Shown: piece by piece, positions 1 through 9,534 of the stretch | Layout: each line of letters starts with the position of its first letter | Numbering within the stretch: position 1 is the first letter of the stretch | NCBI GenBank assembly: GCA_025924215.1 | Contig: JAICEJ010000005.1 | Span: 1 to 37,125, forward strand | Reading direction: 5' to 3' | Length of the DNA stretch: 37,125 nt | Origin: Candidatus Binatia bacterium | GTDB taxonomy: Bacteria; Desulfobacterota; Binatia; UBA9968 | The notes under the pieces: generated by a model | Databases searched by the model: none | The model's input: the letters and a program-made list of their open reading frames with translations, nothing else | Told to the model about the DNA's origin: nothing | Made by a program: the position numbers and the translations under genes

Positions 1-1
1 A

Positions 2-1048
2 TCTACCAGTAAGGATCTCGCAAGATTCATTCGCTCGCGGTCGCTGCGGTCGCAAATGTCCTTTCCCAATGCCGTTTTGTCATTTCTTCCGAGCTCGCCT
101 TTCATTCTCGGGCAGACCCCATGGGTGATCGAGATTGAGGACACCACGACGTTGTTCGCGCCATTTCCAAGAATCAACGGCAAGAGACTCTATCCGCGCT
201 TGTTAGGATTGGATGGGATCTACGACTCCGGATTCTTTCCATGCATCAAAGCCTTACTGGAAAATGAAAGCTGTCGAGGTATCATCTGCCACGTTCGCTC
301 TAGTGCCCAGAGTATTCCCATCTTGTTCGAAAATCCCAATCTCGCGGAAAAGGTCAGCCATATTCCGATGGGTATTCAGGTCCCGCCGTATCAAAAAAGG
401 AGGACCGACACCGATGCAGTTACGCTATTGTTTACGAACTCCTGGCATCAAGGAGCCACAGGCTTTTACCTGCGTGGCGGTCTCGATGTCTTAGAAGCTT
501 ACTCAAAACTTTATTCAGAATACAAAAACTTGCGACTCATTGTCAGAAGCAAGCTACCCACCGACTTGGATGGGCGATATCGGCAAATTATTGAACGTTG
601 CAACGTTACGGTGATCGATCGATTTCTTCCGGCAGACGAGATTCAATTGCTGTTTGAAAGTTCGGACATCTACTTATTGCCTTCCGCCCGGCTGCACGTG
701 GTCTCGATTCTACAAGCGATGGCCCACGGTTTGACAATCGTCGCTTCCGATGGTTGGGGCATTGCGGAATATATCGATCATGAGAGAAACGGCCTAATAG
801 TGGCCGGTCGTTATGGGGAGACCTCGTGGATGACCCCAGGCGGTATGCTTATGGAAGATTACAGGCCGCTCTTGATGGCAAGCCCTAAGGTAGCGGATGC
901 CTTAACGGACGTTCTTGCTATGCTCATCAAGGACCCACGCAGGCGAAGACAGTTGGGCGAGACCGCCAGAAGAGACGTTGAAACGAAGTTTTCGCTTGAG
1001 TCATGGAACTTGGGTCTGGCGCGAGCATTCGACCGCGCTTTAGTGTGA
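2..1048 (+). CDS. Glycosyltransferase family 4-like protein, 5'-truncated by the window edge
   Basis: The frame is open from base 2 through ATG 56 with no stop, so ATG 56 may be internal. GT-B C-terminal pattern: FLPADEIQLLFESSDIYLLPSARLHVVSILQAMAHGLTIVASDGWGIAEYIDHERNGLIV. Confidence 0.85.
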   Translation, partial: STSKDLARFIRSRSLRSQMSFPNAVLSFLPSSPFILGQTPWVIEIEDTTTLFAPFPRINGKRLYPRLLGLDGIYDSGFFPCIKALLENESCRGIICHVRSSAQSIPILFENPNLAEKVSHIPMGIQVPPYQKRRTDTDAVTLLFTNSWHQGATGFYLRGGLDVLEAYSKLYSEYKNLRLIVRSKLPTDLDGRYRQIIERCNVTVIDRFLPADEIQLLFESSDIYLLPSARLHVVSILQAMAHGLTIVASDGWGIAEYIDHERNGLIVAGRYGETSWMTPGGMLMEDYRPLLMASPKVADALTDVLAMLIKDPRRRRQLGETARRDVETKFSLESWNLGLARAFDRALV

Positions 1049-1213
1049 GCCGCAATTGCGCGTGGCATGCGTCATTCCGATTACTGTACCGAGAACTGCG
1101 GTGTCGGGTCAGAGACAGCTATTTGGCAATAAGGAGAGGGGTATTGAGCTACCGGAAGCATCGGCCCGTGTATTCACGTGAATGTCGCATGGAACGTAAT
1201 ACCATGAATTAAG

Positions 1214-1219
1214 TTGACA
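1214..1219 (+). promoter_or_regulatory. Candidate -35 element (TTGACA) upstream of the 1270 ORF
   Basis: Exact TTGACA in the intergenic region, ~50 nt upstream of ATG 1270. No convincing -10 at the ideal spacing. Confidence 0.25.
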
Positions 1220-1269
1220 TCTGTTCCATTTTAGGCAATTGTGAGCGCCGCAAACGGCGACCGACATTC

Positions 1270-1839
1270 ATGCTCTCCAGTGAAACTCAAGGAACTGGCA
1301 GGCTGGCCAAACTGTCATACCGACTCGCGACGCGTCGCATAGTATTTCTATTCATCCTAATATTTCTGTGGGCTGGAAATAGTCGGGCAAGTTCTGTGAT
1401 TACTCGCGCGCTTTCGATCGCTGAGCTAACGACGCGGTCCGATGTCATCGTTCTTGGCACGGTAAGTTTCATAACGAGTGATTGGAACTTAAATCAAAAA
1501 GCGATTGAGACTCGGATCGATTTGAAAGTGGAAGAGATCTTCAAAGGTACAGTTGACCATGGCAAAATCAGCTTCCATCAACTTGGCGGCATCGCGGGGG
1601 AGATCGCTAGTTCCGTGGGAGAAGCGGCGTTGTTTGAAGAGGGAGAAAGAGTCGCCGTATTCTTGCTTAAAAACAACCGAGACAGGTTACAACTAGTCGG
1701 CTCTTTCCAAGGTAAGTTCTCGGTTCAACGACGTCCTGAAGGGGAGATGGCGATGCGTAGAATTCCGGGACTTAGTAAACCAGTGGACCAAGTACCGCTC
1801 GACATCTTCAAGTTGCAAGTGCGAGAAGCAATTACATAG
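1270..1839 (+). CDS. Exported protein of unknown function; paralog of the N-terminal domain of the downstream metalloprotease
   Basis: ORF with an N-terminal hydrophobic segment (IVFLFILIFLWAGNSRAS). Shares the pattern VLG-V...T.I.L.VEEI.KG....I...QLGG..G......F..GERV..FL with residues ~40-170 of the 772-aa ORF. Confidence 0.75.
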   Translation: MLSSETQGTGRLAKLSYRLATRRIVFLFILIFLWAGNSRASSVITRALSIAELTTRSDVIVLGTVSFITSDWNLNQKAIETRIDLKVEEIFKGTVDHGKISFHQLGGIAGEIASSVGEAALFEEGERVAVFLLKNNRDRLQLVGSFQGKFSVQRRPEGEMAMRRIPGLSKPVDQVPLDIFKLQVREAIT

Positions 1840-1872
1840 TAACAGGCGAGGTCCAACGTTTTATACAAAGAT

Positions 1873-4191
1873 ATGATCAACTTGATTTATCAACAGCGGA
1901 CCAGAGTATTTTCGCGCCGACGCCCGAGGCTACTGATCCTTTGCGCTATTTTGATTTCCGTCATGGGCCATCTGAGGAATGCCGATGCAACTATTATCAT
2001 ACCCACGGAAGATCGTAAGCTCATTCGACAAGCAACCACGATCGTACTAGGGCAGGTTACAAGAATTGATGGCCATTGGTATGCGGCAAAGACGCAAATC
2101 TATACCCATATCGGGATTAGGATCGAGGAAGTCCTCAAAGGAGAACTCGGTGACGCTGAGATAACGATAAAGCAGTTAGGTGGAGTCGTTGGAGGGCTCC
2201 GGTCCTGGATCTTTGGAAGCCCTGAATTTGTAATGGGCGAGCGAGTTCTGCTATTTCTGACGCCAAATTCCGATGGCAGTCCACGAGTGCTAAACCTGTA
2301 CGAGGGAAAGTTTTCGATCGTGCAGGATTCACGAACCGGAGAACAATTTGCCTCCAGATATTCGATGCCAGAAGGAGTCCAACGTCTAGCGCCTTCAGCT
2401 ACAAGTCCAACTTCAGCTAGTGCGATCGAAACGCGAGCCTTGACCCGGTTCAAAGCGGAAATAAAAGCTCAAGCCGCGCAAGAACAAGCAAGTCGGTCTG
2501 CGGCTCTTTCTATTCTGCACGCGTTGCCGGGAGACATCGTCGAGAATCATGAAAGGTTTAGTTTTCTTGGCACTGCGTCAAGGTGGTTTGAACCGGACAG
2601 CAACAACCAGATCTCGATGTTCCTGAATTCTCAGGGAGAAGCCAATGCTCCAGGTGGTGGATTTGAGCAGATCCGTAATGCGTATCAGGCTTGGAGCACC
2701 GTTATAGGAACGGCATTTAGGTTTCATGACGCTGGCTTTACCTCTGCGCAAGGGTTTGCGTTTGACGGTATCAATGCGGTTTCGTTTGGTGATCCACTGG
2801 GTCAGATCGATCCACCACAGGGTTGCAGTGGCACACTAGCTATCGGCGGATTCTTTCGAAGTACGAACCAGACCGGAGTGGCCAATGGTCAAACGTTTTT
2901 CCGGATCCTTGAAGGAGATCTTGTATTCGCCGACGGCTGGCAGGGTTGCGGGTTTTATGAAAATTTCAACAATCTCGCCGAAGTAGCAACGCATGAATTA
3001 GGGCACGTGCTTGGTTTGGGCCATTCGTCAGACACGACTGCGACTATGAATGCTTTTGCCCACTTCGACGGTCGCGGTGCCGCGCTACAAACTGACGACA
3101 TTGCAGGCATAAACTTTATCTATCCGAAAAGCGTTTCTATAAGTCAAATCCAATATGCTGATGTAAACGGAGACGGTAAGGTCGATACTCTAAATTTCGA
3201 CGTTTCCGGCGGGGCAGGGGTTTGGGTGAGTCTATCGACAGGCACTGATCCAACGGTTCCAGAATTGTGGTTGCAGCATGGGTCATCAACTCCCGATCAA
3301 ATCCAGTACGCTGACGTAGACGGGGATGACAAGGCCGATGCACTGTATTTCGATACTTTTCGAAGTAACGGCATTTGGGTCAGTTTGTCTACAGGCAGCG
3401 CCTTCACGACACCGCAGTTGTGGCTGCAACACGGACCATCGACGCCTGAGCAAATTCAGTACGCTGATGTCAACGGAGATGGCAAAGCCGATGCCCTATA
3501 TTTCGATACTTCTCAAACCGGAGGAGTATTGGTGAGTCTATCCACCGGTGCTGGCTTTGCGACGCCGGAAATGTGGGCTCAATACCCGCCATCCACGCCG
3601 GATCAGATCAAGTATTTTGATGTAAACGGGGACGGCAAAGCCGATGCGCTCCATTTTGACAACAGCGCAACGCTGCGGGTCGGGATATCGACTGGCTCGG
3701 GTTTCACGACTCCGTCGATCTGGCTGCAGCATGGACCGTCGACATCCGAGCAACTTCAGTATGTCGATGTTAATGGGGACGGCAAAGCCGATGCACTATA
3801 TTTCGATACCCTGAGGAGTAATGGTGTCTGGGTGAGTCTATCAACAGGCGCCAGTTTCTTAGGGGCGCAATTATGGCTTCAACACGGGCCTTCGACCCCT
3901 GATCAGATCCAATATGCCGATGTCGACGGAGATGGTAGGGTCGACGCAGTCTACTTTGACACACTGCGCAGTAGAGGCGTGTGGGTAAGTCGGTCAACAG
4001 GAACATCGTTCGGTGCTGGAGAGTTGTGGTTACGGCACGGGGACTCTACTCCGGATCAGATCAAATACATCGATGTGAACGGAGATGGCAAAGCCGATGC
4101 ATCTTATTTCGACATTTCAAGGAGTAAGAGCGTTTGGGTTAGCCTTTCAACCGGAGCTGCTTTCGGTAATGGCCTTCTTTGGCTCCCATGA
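1873..4191 (+). CDS. Secreted matrixin-type (M10-like) zinc metalloprotease with C-terminal VCBS/FG-GAP-like calcium-binding repeats
   Basis: N-terminal signal-like segment. Zinc motif HELGHVLGLGH (HExxHxxGxxH) followed by a Met in TATMNAF. Then seven repeats of the type IQYADVNGDGKADALYFDT..SNGVWVSLSTG..F...LWLQHGPSTPDQ. Confidence 0.9.
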   Translation: MINLIYQQRTRVFSRRRPRLLILCAILISVMGHLRNADATIIIPTEDRKLIRQATTIVLGQVTRIDGHWYAAKTQIYTHIGIRIEEVLKGELGDAEITIKQLGGVVGGLRSWIFGSPEFVMGERVLLFLTPNSDGSPRVLNLYEGKFSIVQDSRTGEQFASRYSMPEGVQRLAPSATSPTSASAIETRALTRFKAEIKAQAAQEQASRSAALSILHALPGDIVENHERFSFLGTASRWFEPDSNNQISMFLNSQGEANAPGGGFEQIRNAYQAWSTVIGTAFRFHDAGFTSAQGFAFDGINAVSFGDPLGQIDPPQGCSGTLAIGGFFRSTNQTGVANGQTFFRILEGDLVFADGWQGCGFYENFNNLAEVATHELGHVLGLGHSSDTTATMNAFAHFDGRGAALQTDDIAGINFIYPKSVSISQIQYADVNGDGKVDTLNFDVSGGAGVWVSLSTGTDPTVPELWLQHGSSTPDQIQYADVDGDDKADALYFDTFRSNGIWVSLSTGSAFTTPQLWLQHGPSTPEQIQYADVNGDGKADALYFDTSQTGGVLVSLSTGAGFATPEMWAQYPPSTPDQIKYFDVNGDGKADALHFDNSATLRVGISTGSGFTTPSIWLQHGPSTSEQLQYVDVNGDGKADALYFDTLRSNGVWVSLSTGASFLGAQLWLQHGPSTPDQIQYADVDGDGRVDAVYFDTLRSRGVWVSRSTGTSFGAGELWLRHGDSTPDQIKYIDVNGDGKADASYFDISRSKSVWVSLSTGAAFGNGLLWLP
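3148..4188 (+). repeat. Seven tandem ~51-aa (about 153-bp) DxNGDGxxD repeats
   Basis: Read from the translation: IQYADVNGDGKVD, IQYADVDGDDKAD, IQYADVNGDGKAD, IKYFDVNGDGKAD, LQYVDVNGDGKAD, IQYADVDGDGRVD, IKYIDVNGDGKAD, at regular spacing. Confidence 0.9.
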
Positions 4192-4200
4192 TTCTGTATC

Positions 4201-4219
4201 GGCAACTTCGATCGTTGCC
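4201..4219. terminator. Possible bidirectional terminator hairpin between convergent genes
   Basis: GGCAAC-ttcgatc-GTTGCC, a 6-bp perfect stem 9 nt after the protease stop, in the convergent intergenic region. The T-tract is weak. Confidence 0.35.
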
Positions 4220-4301
4220 AATTCTGTCGCTTAGCAGCCGCAGGCCAGAGAAGTTGCTCAGCTAACAATTATGAAGCAAATGATCCGGGTTAGATCGGTG
4301 A

Positions 4302-5825
4302 TCAGTTCGTCGACCAAAGAAAAGCTGAAGCGAAACTATCACCGTTAGATAAACTGACCCACACGCCTCCGCTGCGCAGAGTATCGTAGTAAATAGCGTC
4401 GGCTTTTCCATCCCCGTTAAGATCGGAGTATTCGATCTGGTCTGGTGCGGATTCTCCGTGTTCTAGCCACAGCTGGCCTTGGGTAAAACCTGTTCCGGTA
4501 GATAAGCTCACCCATACGCCTCGGCTGCGGAACGTATCAAAATAAAGCGCGTCTGCTTTGCCGTCTCCGTTCACATCGGCATACTGAATCTGATTGGGCG
4601 TCGAATCGCCATGTTGCAGCCAGTTTTTCACCGGCTGAAAGGCTGTCCCTGTGGATAGGCTGACCCATACGCCTCGGCTGCGAAATGTATCAAAGTATAT
4701 TGCATCAACTTTTCCATCCCCGTTCACGTCTGCATACTGGATCTGGTCCGGTGTCGAGGGTCCATGGCAGATCCAGGATTTCGGAGAAGTAAAGCCGATG
4801 CCAGTCGAGAAACTGACGCGGACACAGTTCGACTTACCGCTGTCAAAGTAAAGCGCATCAGCCTTACCATCTCCGTTGATATCTGCGTATTGGATTTGGT
4901 TTGGGGTAGACTCGCCATACTGGACCCACATCTCTGCCGGCTTGAAGCCGATTCCTTCAGACAGGCTGACCCATACGCCGCGGCTGCGTAACGTGTCGAA
5001 GTAGAGTGCGTCGGCTGTTCCGTCTCCATTGACGTCTGCATATTGAATTTGATCCGGGGTGGAATCGCCGTGTTGCAGCCACATCTCTGCCGGTGCAAAT
5101 CCATTCTCAGTGCCTAAACTAACCCAGATTCCTCGGCTTCCGGCAGTATCGAAGTAAACTGCATCGATTTTTCCGTCGCCATTGATGTCTGCGTATTTGG
5201 TCCGGTTGGTTAAAAGCTGTGCGCTATCGTGCAGCCACTCCGCCCGCAGATCGACCGTAGGTTTATTGAAGGTCGCGATACAGCTTTTATTTGCGTTCAT
5301 CGTAACCGAACCATCGATGCAATCTGCGTGACCGCTCCAGCCGGTAAATGTCGAACCTGCGGCCGGTGTGGCCACCAATGTTACAGTAGCGCCGGTGGTC
5401 AACGTCGCATTGCAATTTGTGCCGCAGTTTACGGCTATTGGATTGGAGGTGACGGTGCCACTGCCATTTCCTGACCTGCTAATCGAGAGAATAAAAGTTG
5501 CCAATGTTTCAGTAGCCTTGCAGGCTTCGACGGAGGGTGAATCTCCAGCGCTGTTGAAAGCTCTGACCCGATAACAGTAGTTAGTTCCGTAGGAAAGGTT
5601 TGGATCGGTGTAGGAGGTTACATTTGCGCCAACCGTTGCAATCGGCACGAAGGCTCCAGTTGCTCCAGTCCTTCGATCAATCTTAAAGCCGTCCTCATTA
5701 GCGGAATTATCTACCCACGCCAGCTGAAGTTGCGCCGCGAGCGCCTCACGACTGAACGAAAGCGACAACAGCAGCAGTGATATGAACCGCTGATTTATGA
5801 ACTTCCGTAGTTTCTTTTGCCTCAT
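4302..5825 (-). CDS. Secreted protein with fibronectin type III-like domain, bacterial (InlB B-type-like) repeat and six VCBS/FG-GAP-like repeats
   Basis: Signal-like N-terminus (FISLLLLSLSFSREALA). Fn3-like segment LAWVDNSANEDGFKIDRRTG...NYCYRVRAFNSAGDS. Repeat-like segment GSGTVTSNPIAVNCGTNCNATLTTGATVTLVATPAAGSTFTGWSGHADC. Then six DxNGDGxxD repeats. Confidence 0.88.
   Translation of the reverse strand: MRQKKLRKFINQRFISLLLLSLSFSREALAAQLQLAWVDNSANEDGFKIDRRTGATGAFVPIATVGANVTSYTDPNLSYGTNYCYRVRAFNSAGDSPSVEACKATETLATFILSISRSGNGSGTVTSNPIAVNCGTNCNATLTTGATVTLVATPAAGSTFTGWSGHADCIDGSVTMNANKSCIATFNKPTVDLRAEWLHDSAQLLTNRTKYADINGDGKIDAVYFDTAGSRGIWVSLGTENGFAPAEMWLQHGDSTPDQIQYADVNGDGTADALYFDTLRSRGVWVSLSEGIGFKPAEMWVQYGESTPNQIQYADINGDGKADALYFDSGKSNCVRVSFSTGIGFTSPKSWICHGPSTPDQIQYADVNGDGKVDAIYFDTFRSRGVWVSLSTGTAFQPVKNWLQHGDSTPNQIQYADVNGDGKADALYFDTFRSRGVWVSLSTGTGFTQGQLWLEHGESAPDQIEYSDLNGDGKADAIYYDTLRSGGVWVSLSNGDSFASAFLWSTN
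4305..5205 (-). repeat. Six tandem ~51-aa DxNGDGxxD repeats, inverted relative to the 3148-4188 array
   Basis: TKYADINGDGKID, IQYADVNGDGTAD, IQYADINGDGKAD, IQYADVNGDGKVD, IQYADVNGDGKAD, IEYSDLNGDGKAD, each followed by YFDT.RSRGVWVSLS.G..F...W.QHG.STP.Q. Confidence 0.9.
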
Positions 5826-6261
5826 GTATGGAGCCTCGCTGCAGCCGGACTACGCATGCCGAATGCCATGCGGCGGTTGCATGCCTTGTACAGAAATTGG
5901 CGTAATTGGACATTGCCTTACAAAATTGCTCCGAACTGGCAATGTACATTCTTGTGCTTGAGGCCAGAGCGCTCGTGGTGTGAAAAACGAGCATCAAAGA
6001 ACGAGCACGCACTACATCGAGAATCTCCGCATAGAAGAGAAAGTCCTGATGCGAATGCGATGCAGTTATGCCGACCGAAGCTGATTGATCGTTGATTGGG
6101 AGGGATTTAACCGAAGGAATTTAGTGCTGGCGGCAGGGAGAATAATCGTCGATCTCACTGCTAAGATTTGTCGCGCAGAATGGGGTCGAGGTTTGTTGAC
6201 TTTCGAGAGGTTTTTGCAAATACCTGCTATCATCTGATAACTCTATTGTCCCGGTCTATCT

Positions 6262-7197
6262 ATGGACACACCGCTGGTTTCCATCATTCTCTTTGCCCAT
6301 GCGCCTTACGCGAAGTTCATCCCGAGCTCACTCGGATCTATTCTGAAGCAGTCCTATAGTTCACTGGAAGTATTTGTGCTCGGAGATGGTTCTAGAGAAT
6401 TAGAACAGGCTCTCGCGCCATTCAGGGAAGATCATCGATGCATTTCGGCTTATCAGGGCGCCCTGCCGTTCCTACAGGCGAGTAACGAGCTAATGAGACA
6501 ATGCCGTGGAAAGTACCTAGGTACCTGGAACAGCGACGACATTTACGAAGTTGATCACGTAAAAGTCCTGGTCAAAGCTCTTGAAGAAGATGCAACGCTG
6601 GGCGGAGCGTTCGACAATACGGAATACTTCAGCGATCAGCCTGCCAGTCTCGTCAAAGAGAAGCCGAAGTTGACCTTGGGCCCGATGGTCAAAAACGGTC
6701 GCGGTAAGAAGCTCGCATCGATGCGGCTTTCGGTTCACGACATCCTTAAGGATAATTTTATGACGGGGCCCTCTTCACTGATAACCAAGACCGCCTTCGA
6801 ATCAGTAGGAGGTTATGACAAAGACATCTATCTTAATTGTGATCTGCATTGGTTTTATCGGCTCACTGCCTATTTCCCGGTTCGCTATGTCGACTACATC
6901 GGGGTGAGGAAGCGTATCCATCCTTTGAATAACACAGCTGTAAACCCTCATTATGAGTATGGCGTGCGCGAGCTCGAGCATATTCGCGATCATTATCCGG
7001 ATGTCTATAGCCGCATTGGCAGGAGCGCTTTCAATAAAAAATTAGGAAGAAAATACTTGCGGCTTGGCTTATACTACGAAAAAAATGGTGAGTTAACCAA
7101 AGCTAGGGCGGCTTATAAGCAGGCCATGCTCCTTAGAAAGTGGAGTCTTCGCTATCATTGGGAATATATCCGCTCCACCCGATCGGCAGCCCGGTAA
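6262..7197 (+). CDS. Glycosyltransferase family 2-like protein
   Basis: GT-A start VSIILFAHAPYAKFIPSSLGSILKQSYSSLEVFVLGDGSRE; WNSDDIYEVDHVKVLV acidic motif. Confidence 0.85.
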   Translation: MDTPLVSIILFAHAPYAKFIPSSLGSILKQSYSSLEVFVLGDGSRELEQALAPFREDHRCISAYQGALPFLQASNELMRQCRGKYLGTWNSDDIYEVDHVKVLVKALEEDATLGGAFDNTEYFSDQPASLVKEKPKLTLGPMVKNGRGKKLASMRLSVHDILKDNFMTGPSSLITKTAFESVGGYDKDIYLNCDLHWFYRLTAYFPVRYVDYIGVRKRIHPLNNTAVNPHYEYGVRELEHIRDHYPDVYSRIGRSAFNKKLGRKYLRLGLYYEKNGELTKARAAYKQAMLLRKWSLRYHWEYIRSTRSAAR

Positions 7198-7391
7198 GTC
7201 CTGCTCTCCGGGGTCTTGACCCTCTAGTATTATCATTGCCGCCGATAGCTGCGAATCGATCCACCCTCCGGGTTCCGACATCTTGAGAATAGGGTAACGC
7301 TGGCATACTGGGCGGTGAGAAAAGTTCCATCAAAGCCTCAATCGCAATCGTTTTCGCTCGGTTGGGAATCTGTTATAGTGACGCCCTGACA

Positions 7392-7757
7392 ATGCAGCCC
7401 GTCACCTACAAAGGCAGAATAATCGACAAACCCTGGGGTCACGAGCTCATATGGGCCCACACGGAGCGCTACGTCGGGAAAATTCTCCATATCAATAAAG
7501 GGGAGTCACTGAGCTATCAATATCATCGTATTAAGGACGAGACCGTTAATTTGCTGGCCGGAGTTCTCGAAATGGATCTGGAGACCGACAACGGAAGAAC
7601 GACCGTGCGGTTCTTCCCCGGCGATTGCCTCCATATAACTCCGGGCATGAAGCATCGCATGACTGCGGTGGAGGAATGCGACGTACTGGAAGTCTCCACG
7701 CCCGAACTGGACGATGTAATTCGTTTGGAAGACCGTTATGGCCGCGCGGGCACCTAA
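7392..7757 (+). CDS. Cupin-domain mannose-6-phosphate isomerase-like protein
   Basis: KPWGHELIWAHTERYVGKILHINKGESLSYQYHRIKDETVNLLAG...PGDCLHITPGMKHRM is the cupin pattern of type II phosphomannose isomerases. ATG 7392 preferred over 7362. Confidence 0.8.
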   Translation: MQPVTYKGRIIDKPWGHELIWAHTERYVGKILHINKGESLSYQYHRIKDETVNLLAGVLEMDLETDNGRTTVRFFPGDCLHITPGMKHRMTAVEECDVLEVSTPELDDVIRLEDRYGRAGT

Positions 7758-7781
7758 AACGAATCGCTAGGTTACTCATTT

Positions 7782-9482
7782 ATGGAATCTTATCTGAATC
7801 TTGCCGAACGTTTAGTCGAACGACGAATGCTTTCTGACGACGAGTTGGAGCGGGTTGTGAAATTACAACACGAACAGCCAGCTTCTTTGACGCGACTCAT
7901 GGTTGAGCTCGGATTTGTTTCGGAGGACGATCTTCTGCCTGTGCTCCGCGATCACTTCAACATCCCATTGGTGACTCTGCGAGAAATTCCAGCCGTGCCG
8001 CTGCCGATCGAATTTTCTGCGAACTTGGGCGAATTCCTAAAAACCGCGCGAATGGTTCCGGTGAAAGTAGAAGGACGCGATCTCATCGTCGCCACTAGCG
8101 ACCCGTTTGCTATAGCGCGGCTGCATGCGCTGGAAGTCGCGTCAGGATTGCGAGTGACGCCAGTTTTGGCAAAGGAAAAGGAAATCTCTGCCCGTATTGA
8201 GGCGTTATTCGGCAGCACTACTACCTCAGATAACACTCAAGGCGCCGTCGGCCGCGAAATCGAGGGCGCGGTTGACGAAGAGGACGTTGCTCATTTGCGC
8301 GACATGGCATCAGAAGTGCCGGTGATCCGTTTGGTTAATCAAATGCTGGTGCGCGCATTAGAGAGCCGTGCATCGGACGTTCATATCGAGCCATTTGAAA
8401 ACCAGCTAAAAGTTCGTTACCGAATAGACGGTATTTTGCACGAAGTCGAGCCGCCGCCGAGGCAGCTTAAAGCTGCGGTTGTCTCCCGTCTTAAGATCCT
8501 CGCTCAGCTCAATATTGCGGAACGGCGCTTGCCGCAGGATGGCCGGATCAAGATCAGATTAGCGGGAAAAGACGTTGATTTACGTATCGCTACGGTGCCG
8601 ACGCTTTACGGCGAGAGCGTGGTCATCCGCCTGCTCGAGCGCGGGCAAATCTTTACGCAGCTCGAGACCATCGGATTTCCCTCGGATATATTAAACTATT
8701 TCAACGGCATGATTCTTAAGCCACATGGCATGATACTCGTCACCGGACCAACGGGAAGCGGCAAAACGACGACGTTATACGGCGCGTTGCAGAAGATCAA
8801 TGATCCGGGAAAGAAGATTATCACCATCGAAGATCCTGTTGAATATCAACTGAGTGGAGTCAATCAGATACAGGTCAAGCCGCAAATCGGGTTGACATTC
8901 GCCAATGGGCTTCGTTCGATTGTGCGACAAGATCCAGACGTTATCATGGTCGGTGAGATTCGCGATGCCGAGACGGCGGAAATCGCGGTGCAAGCGGCCC
9001 TAACAGGCCACTTAGTCTTTTCGACATTGCACACCAACGATGCTGCCGGAGCAATTTCCAGGCTACTCGAGATGGGTGTTCAAGACTACCTATTATCATC
9101 CTCTCTGCTAGGTGTGCTGGCGCAAAGATTGGTGCGTCGGCTATGTAAGACGTGCCGCAAACAGGTTTCATTCTCGAACTTTGATAGCAATGAGCCGGAA
9201 CTTAGTCTGCCCACCGGAAATCTGCCGGAGCAGGTTTGGGAAGCCGTTGGTTGCAACACTTGCAGCGGCACCGGTTATCTAGGCCGAGTCGGAATATTCG
9301 AATTATTGCCGGTGACTTCTGAGATCTGCAAAATCATCGTTCAACGCGCCGACGCCGGAACGATTCGCAGTCTTGCCGTTCAACAGGGAATGCGCCTGCT
9401 GAGAGATGACGGCTGGGATAAGGTGCGTCACGGCGTTACCACAGTTGCGGAAGGGCTCAGAGTGACAAGGGAAGAGGCGTAA
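7782..9482 (+). CDS. gspE: Type II secretion system ATPase GspE
   Basis: Walker A GPTGSGKTTTLY; Walker B region GLRSIVRQDPDVIMVGEIRDAETAEIAVQAALTGHLVFSTLHTNDA; tetracysteine CKTC...CNTCSGTGY; N-terminal MshEN-like domain. Confidence 0.97.
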   Translation: MESYLNLAERLVERRMLSDDELERVVKLQHEQPASLTRLMVELGFVSEDDLLPVLRDHFNIPLVTLREIPAVPLPIEFSANLGEFLKTARMVPVKVEGRDLIVATSDPFAIARLHALEVASGLRVTPVLAKEKEISARIEALFGSTTTSDNTQGAVGREIEGAVDEEDVAHLRDMASEVPVIRLVNQMLVRALESRASDVHIEPFENQLKVRYRIDGILHEVEPPPRQLKAAVVSRLKILAQLNIAERRLPQDGRIKIRLAGKDVDLRIATVPTLYGESVVIRLLERGQIFTQLETIGFPSDILNYFNGMILKPHGMILVTGPTGSGKTTTLYGALQKINDPGKKIITIEDPVEYQLSGVNQIQVKPQIGLTFANGLRSIVRQDPDVIMVGEIRDAETAEIAVQAALTGHLVFSTLHTNDAAGAISRLLEMGVQDYLLSSSLLGVLAQRLVRRLCKTCRKQVSFSNFDSNEPELSLPTGNLPEQVWEAVGCNTCSGTGYLGRVGIFELLPVTSEICKIIVQRADAGTIRSLAVQQGMRLLRDDGWDKVRHGVTTVAEGLRVTREEA

Positions 9483-9534
9483 CGGATTCACTCGTCAGGT
9501 TTTTGTCGGATTTCGTAAGAGTGTCTGAGAGTAG

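Noticed and set aside
3148-5205. Regular ~153-bp repeats as a CRISPR array or mobile element
   Set aside because: Repeats are in-frame protein repeats with DxNGDGxxD calcium motifs. Unit size and divergence do not fit CRISPR, and no transposase or terminal inverted repeats are seen.
5826-6261. Possible small genes in the 436-bp intergenic region (ORFs 5817..6095, 6168..6359)
   Set aside because: No motifs, no convincing RBS, and they overlap known starts.
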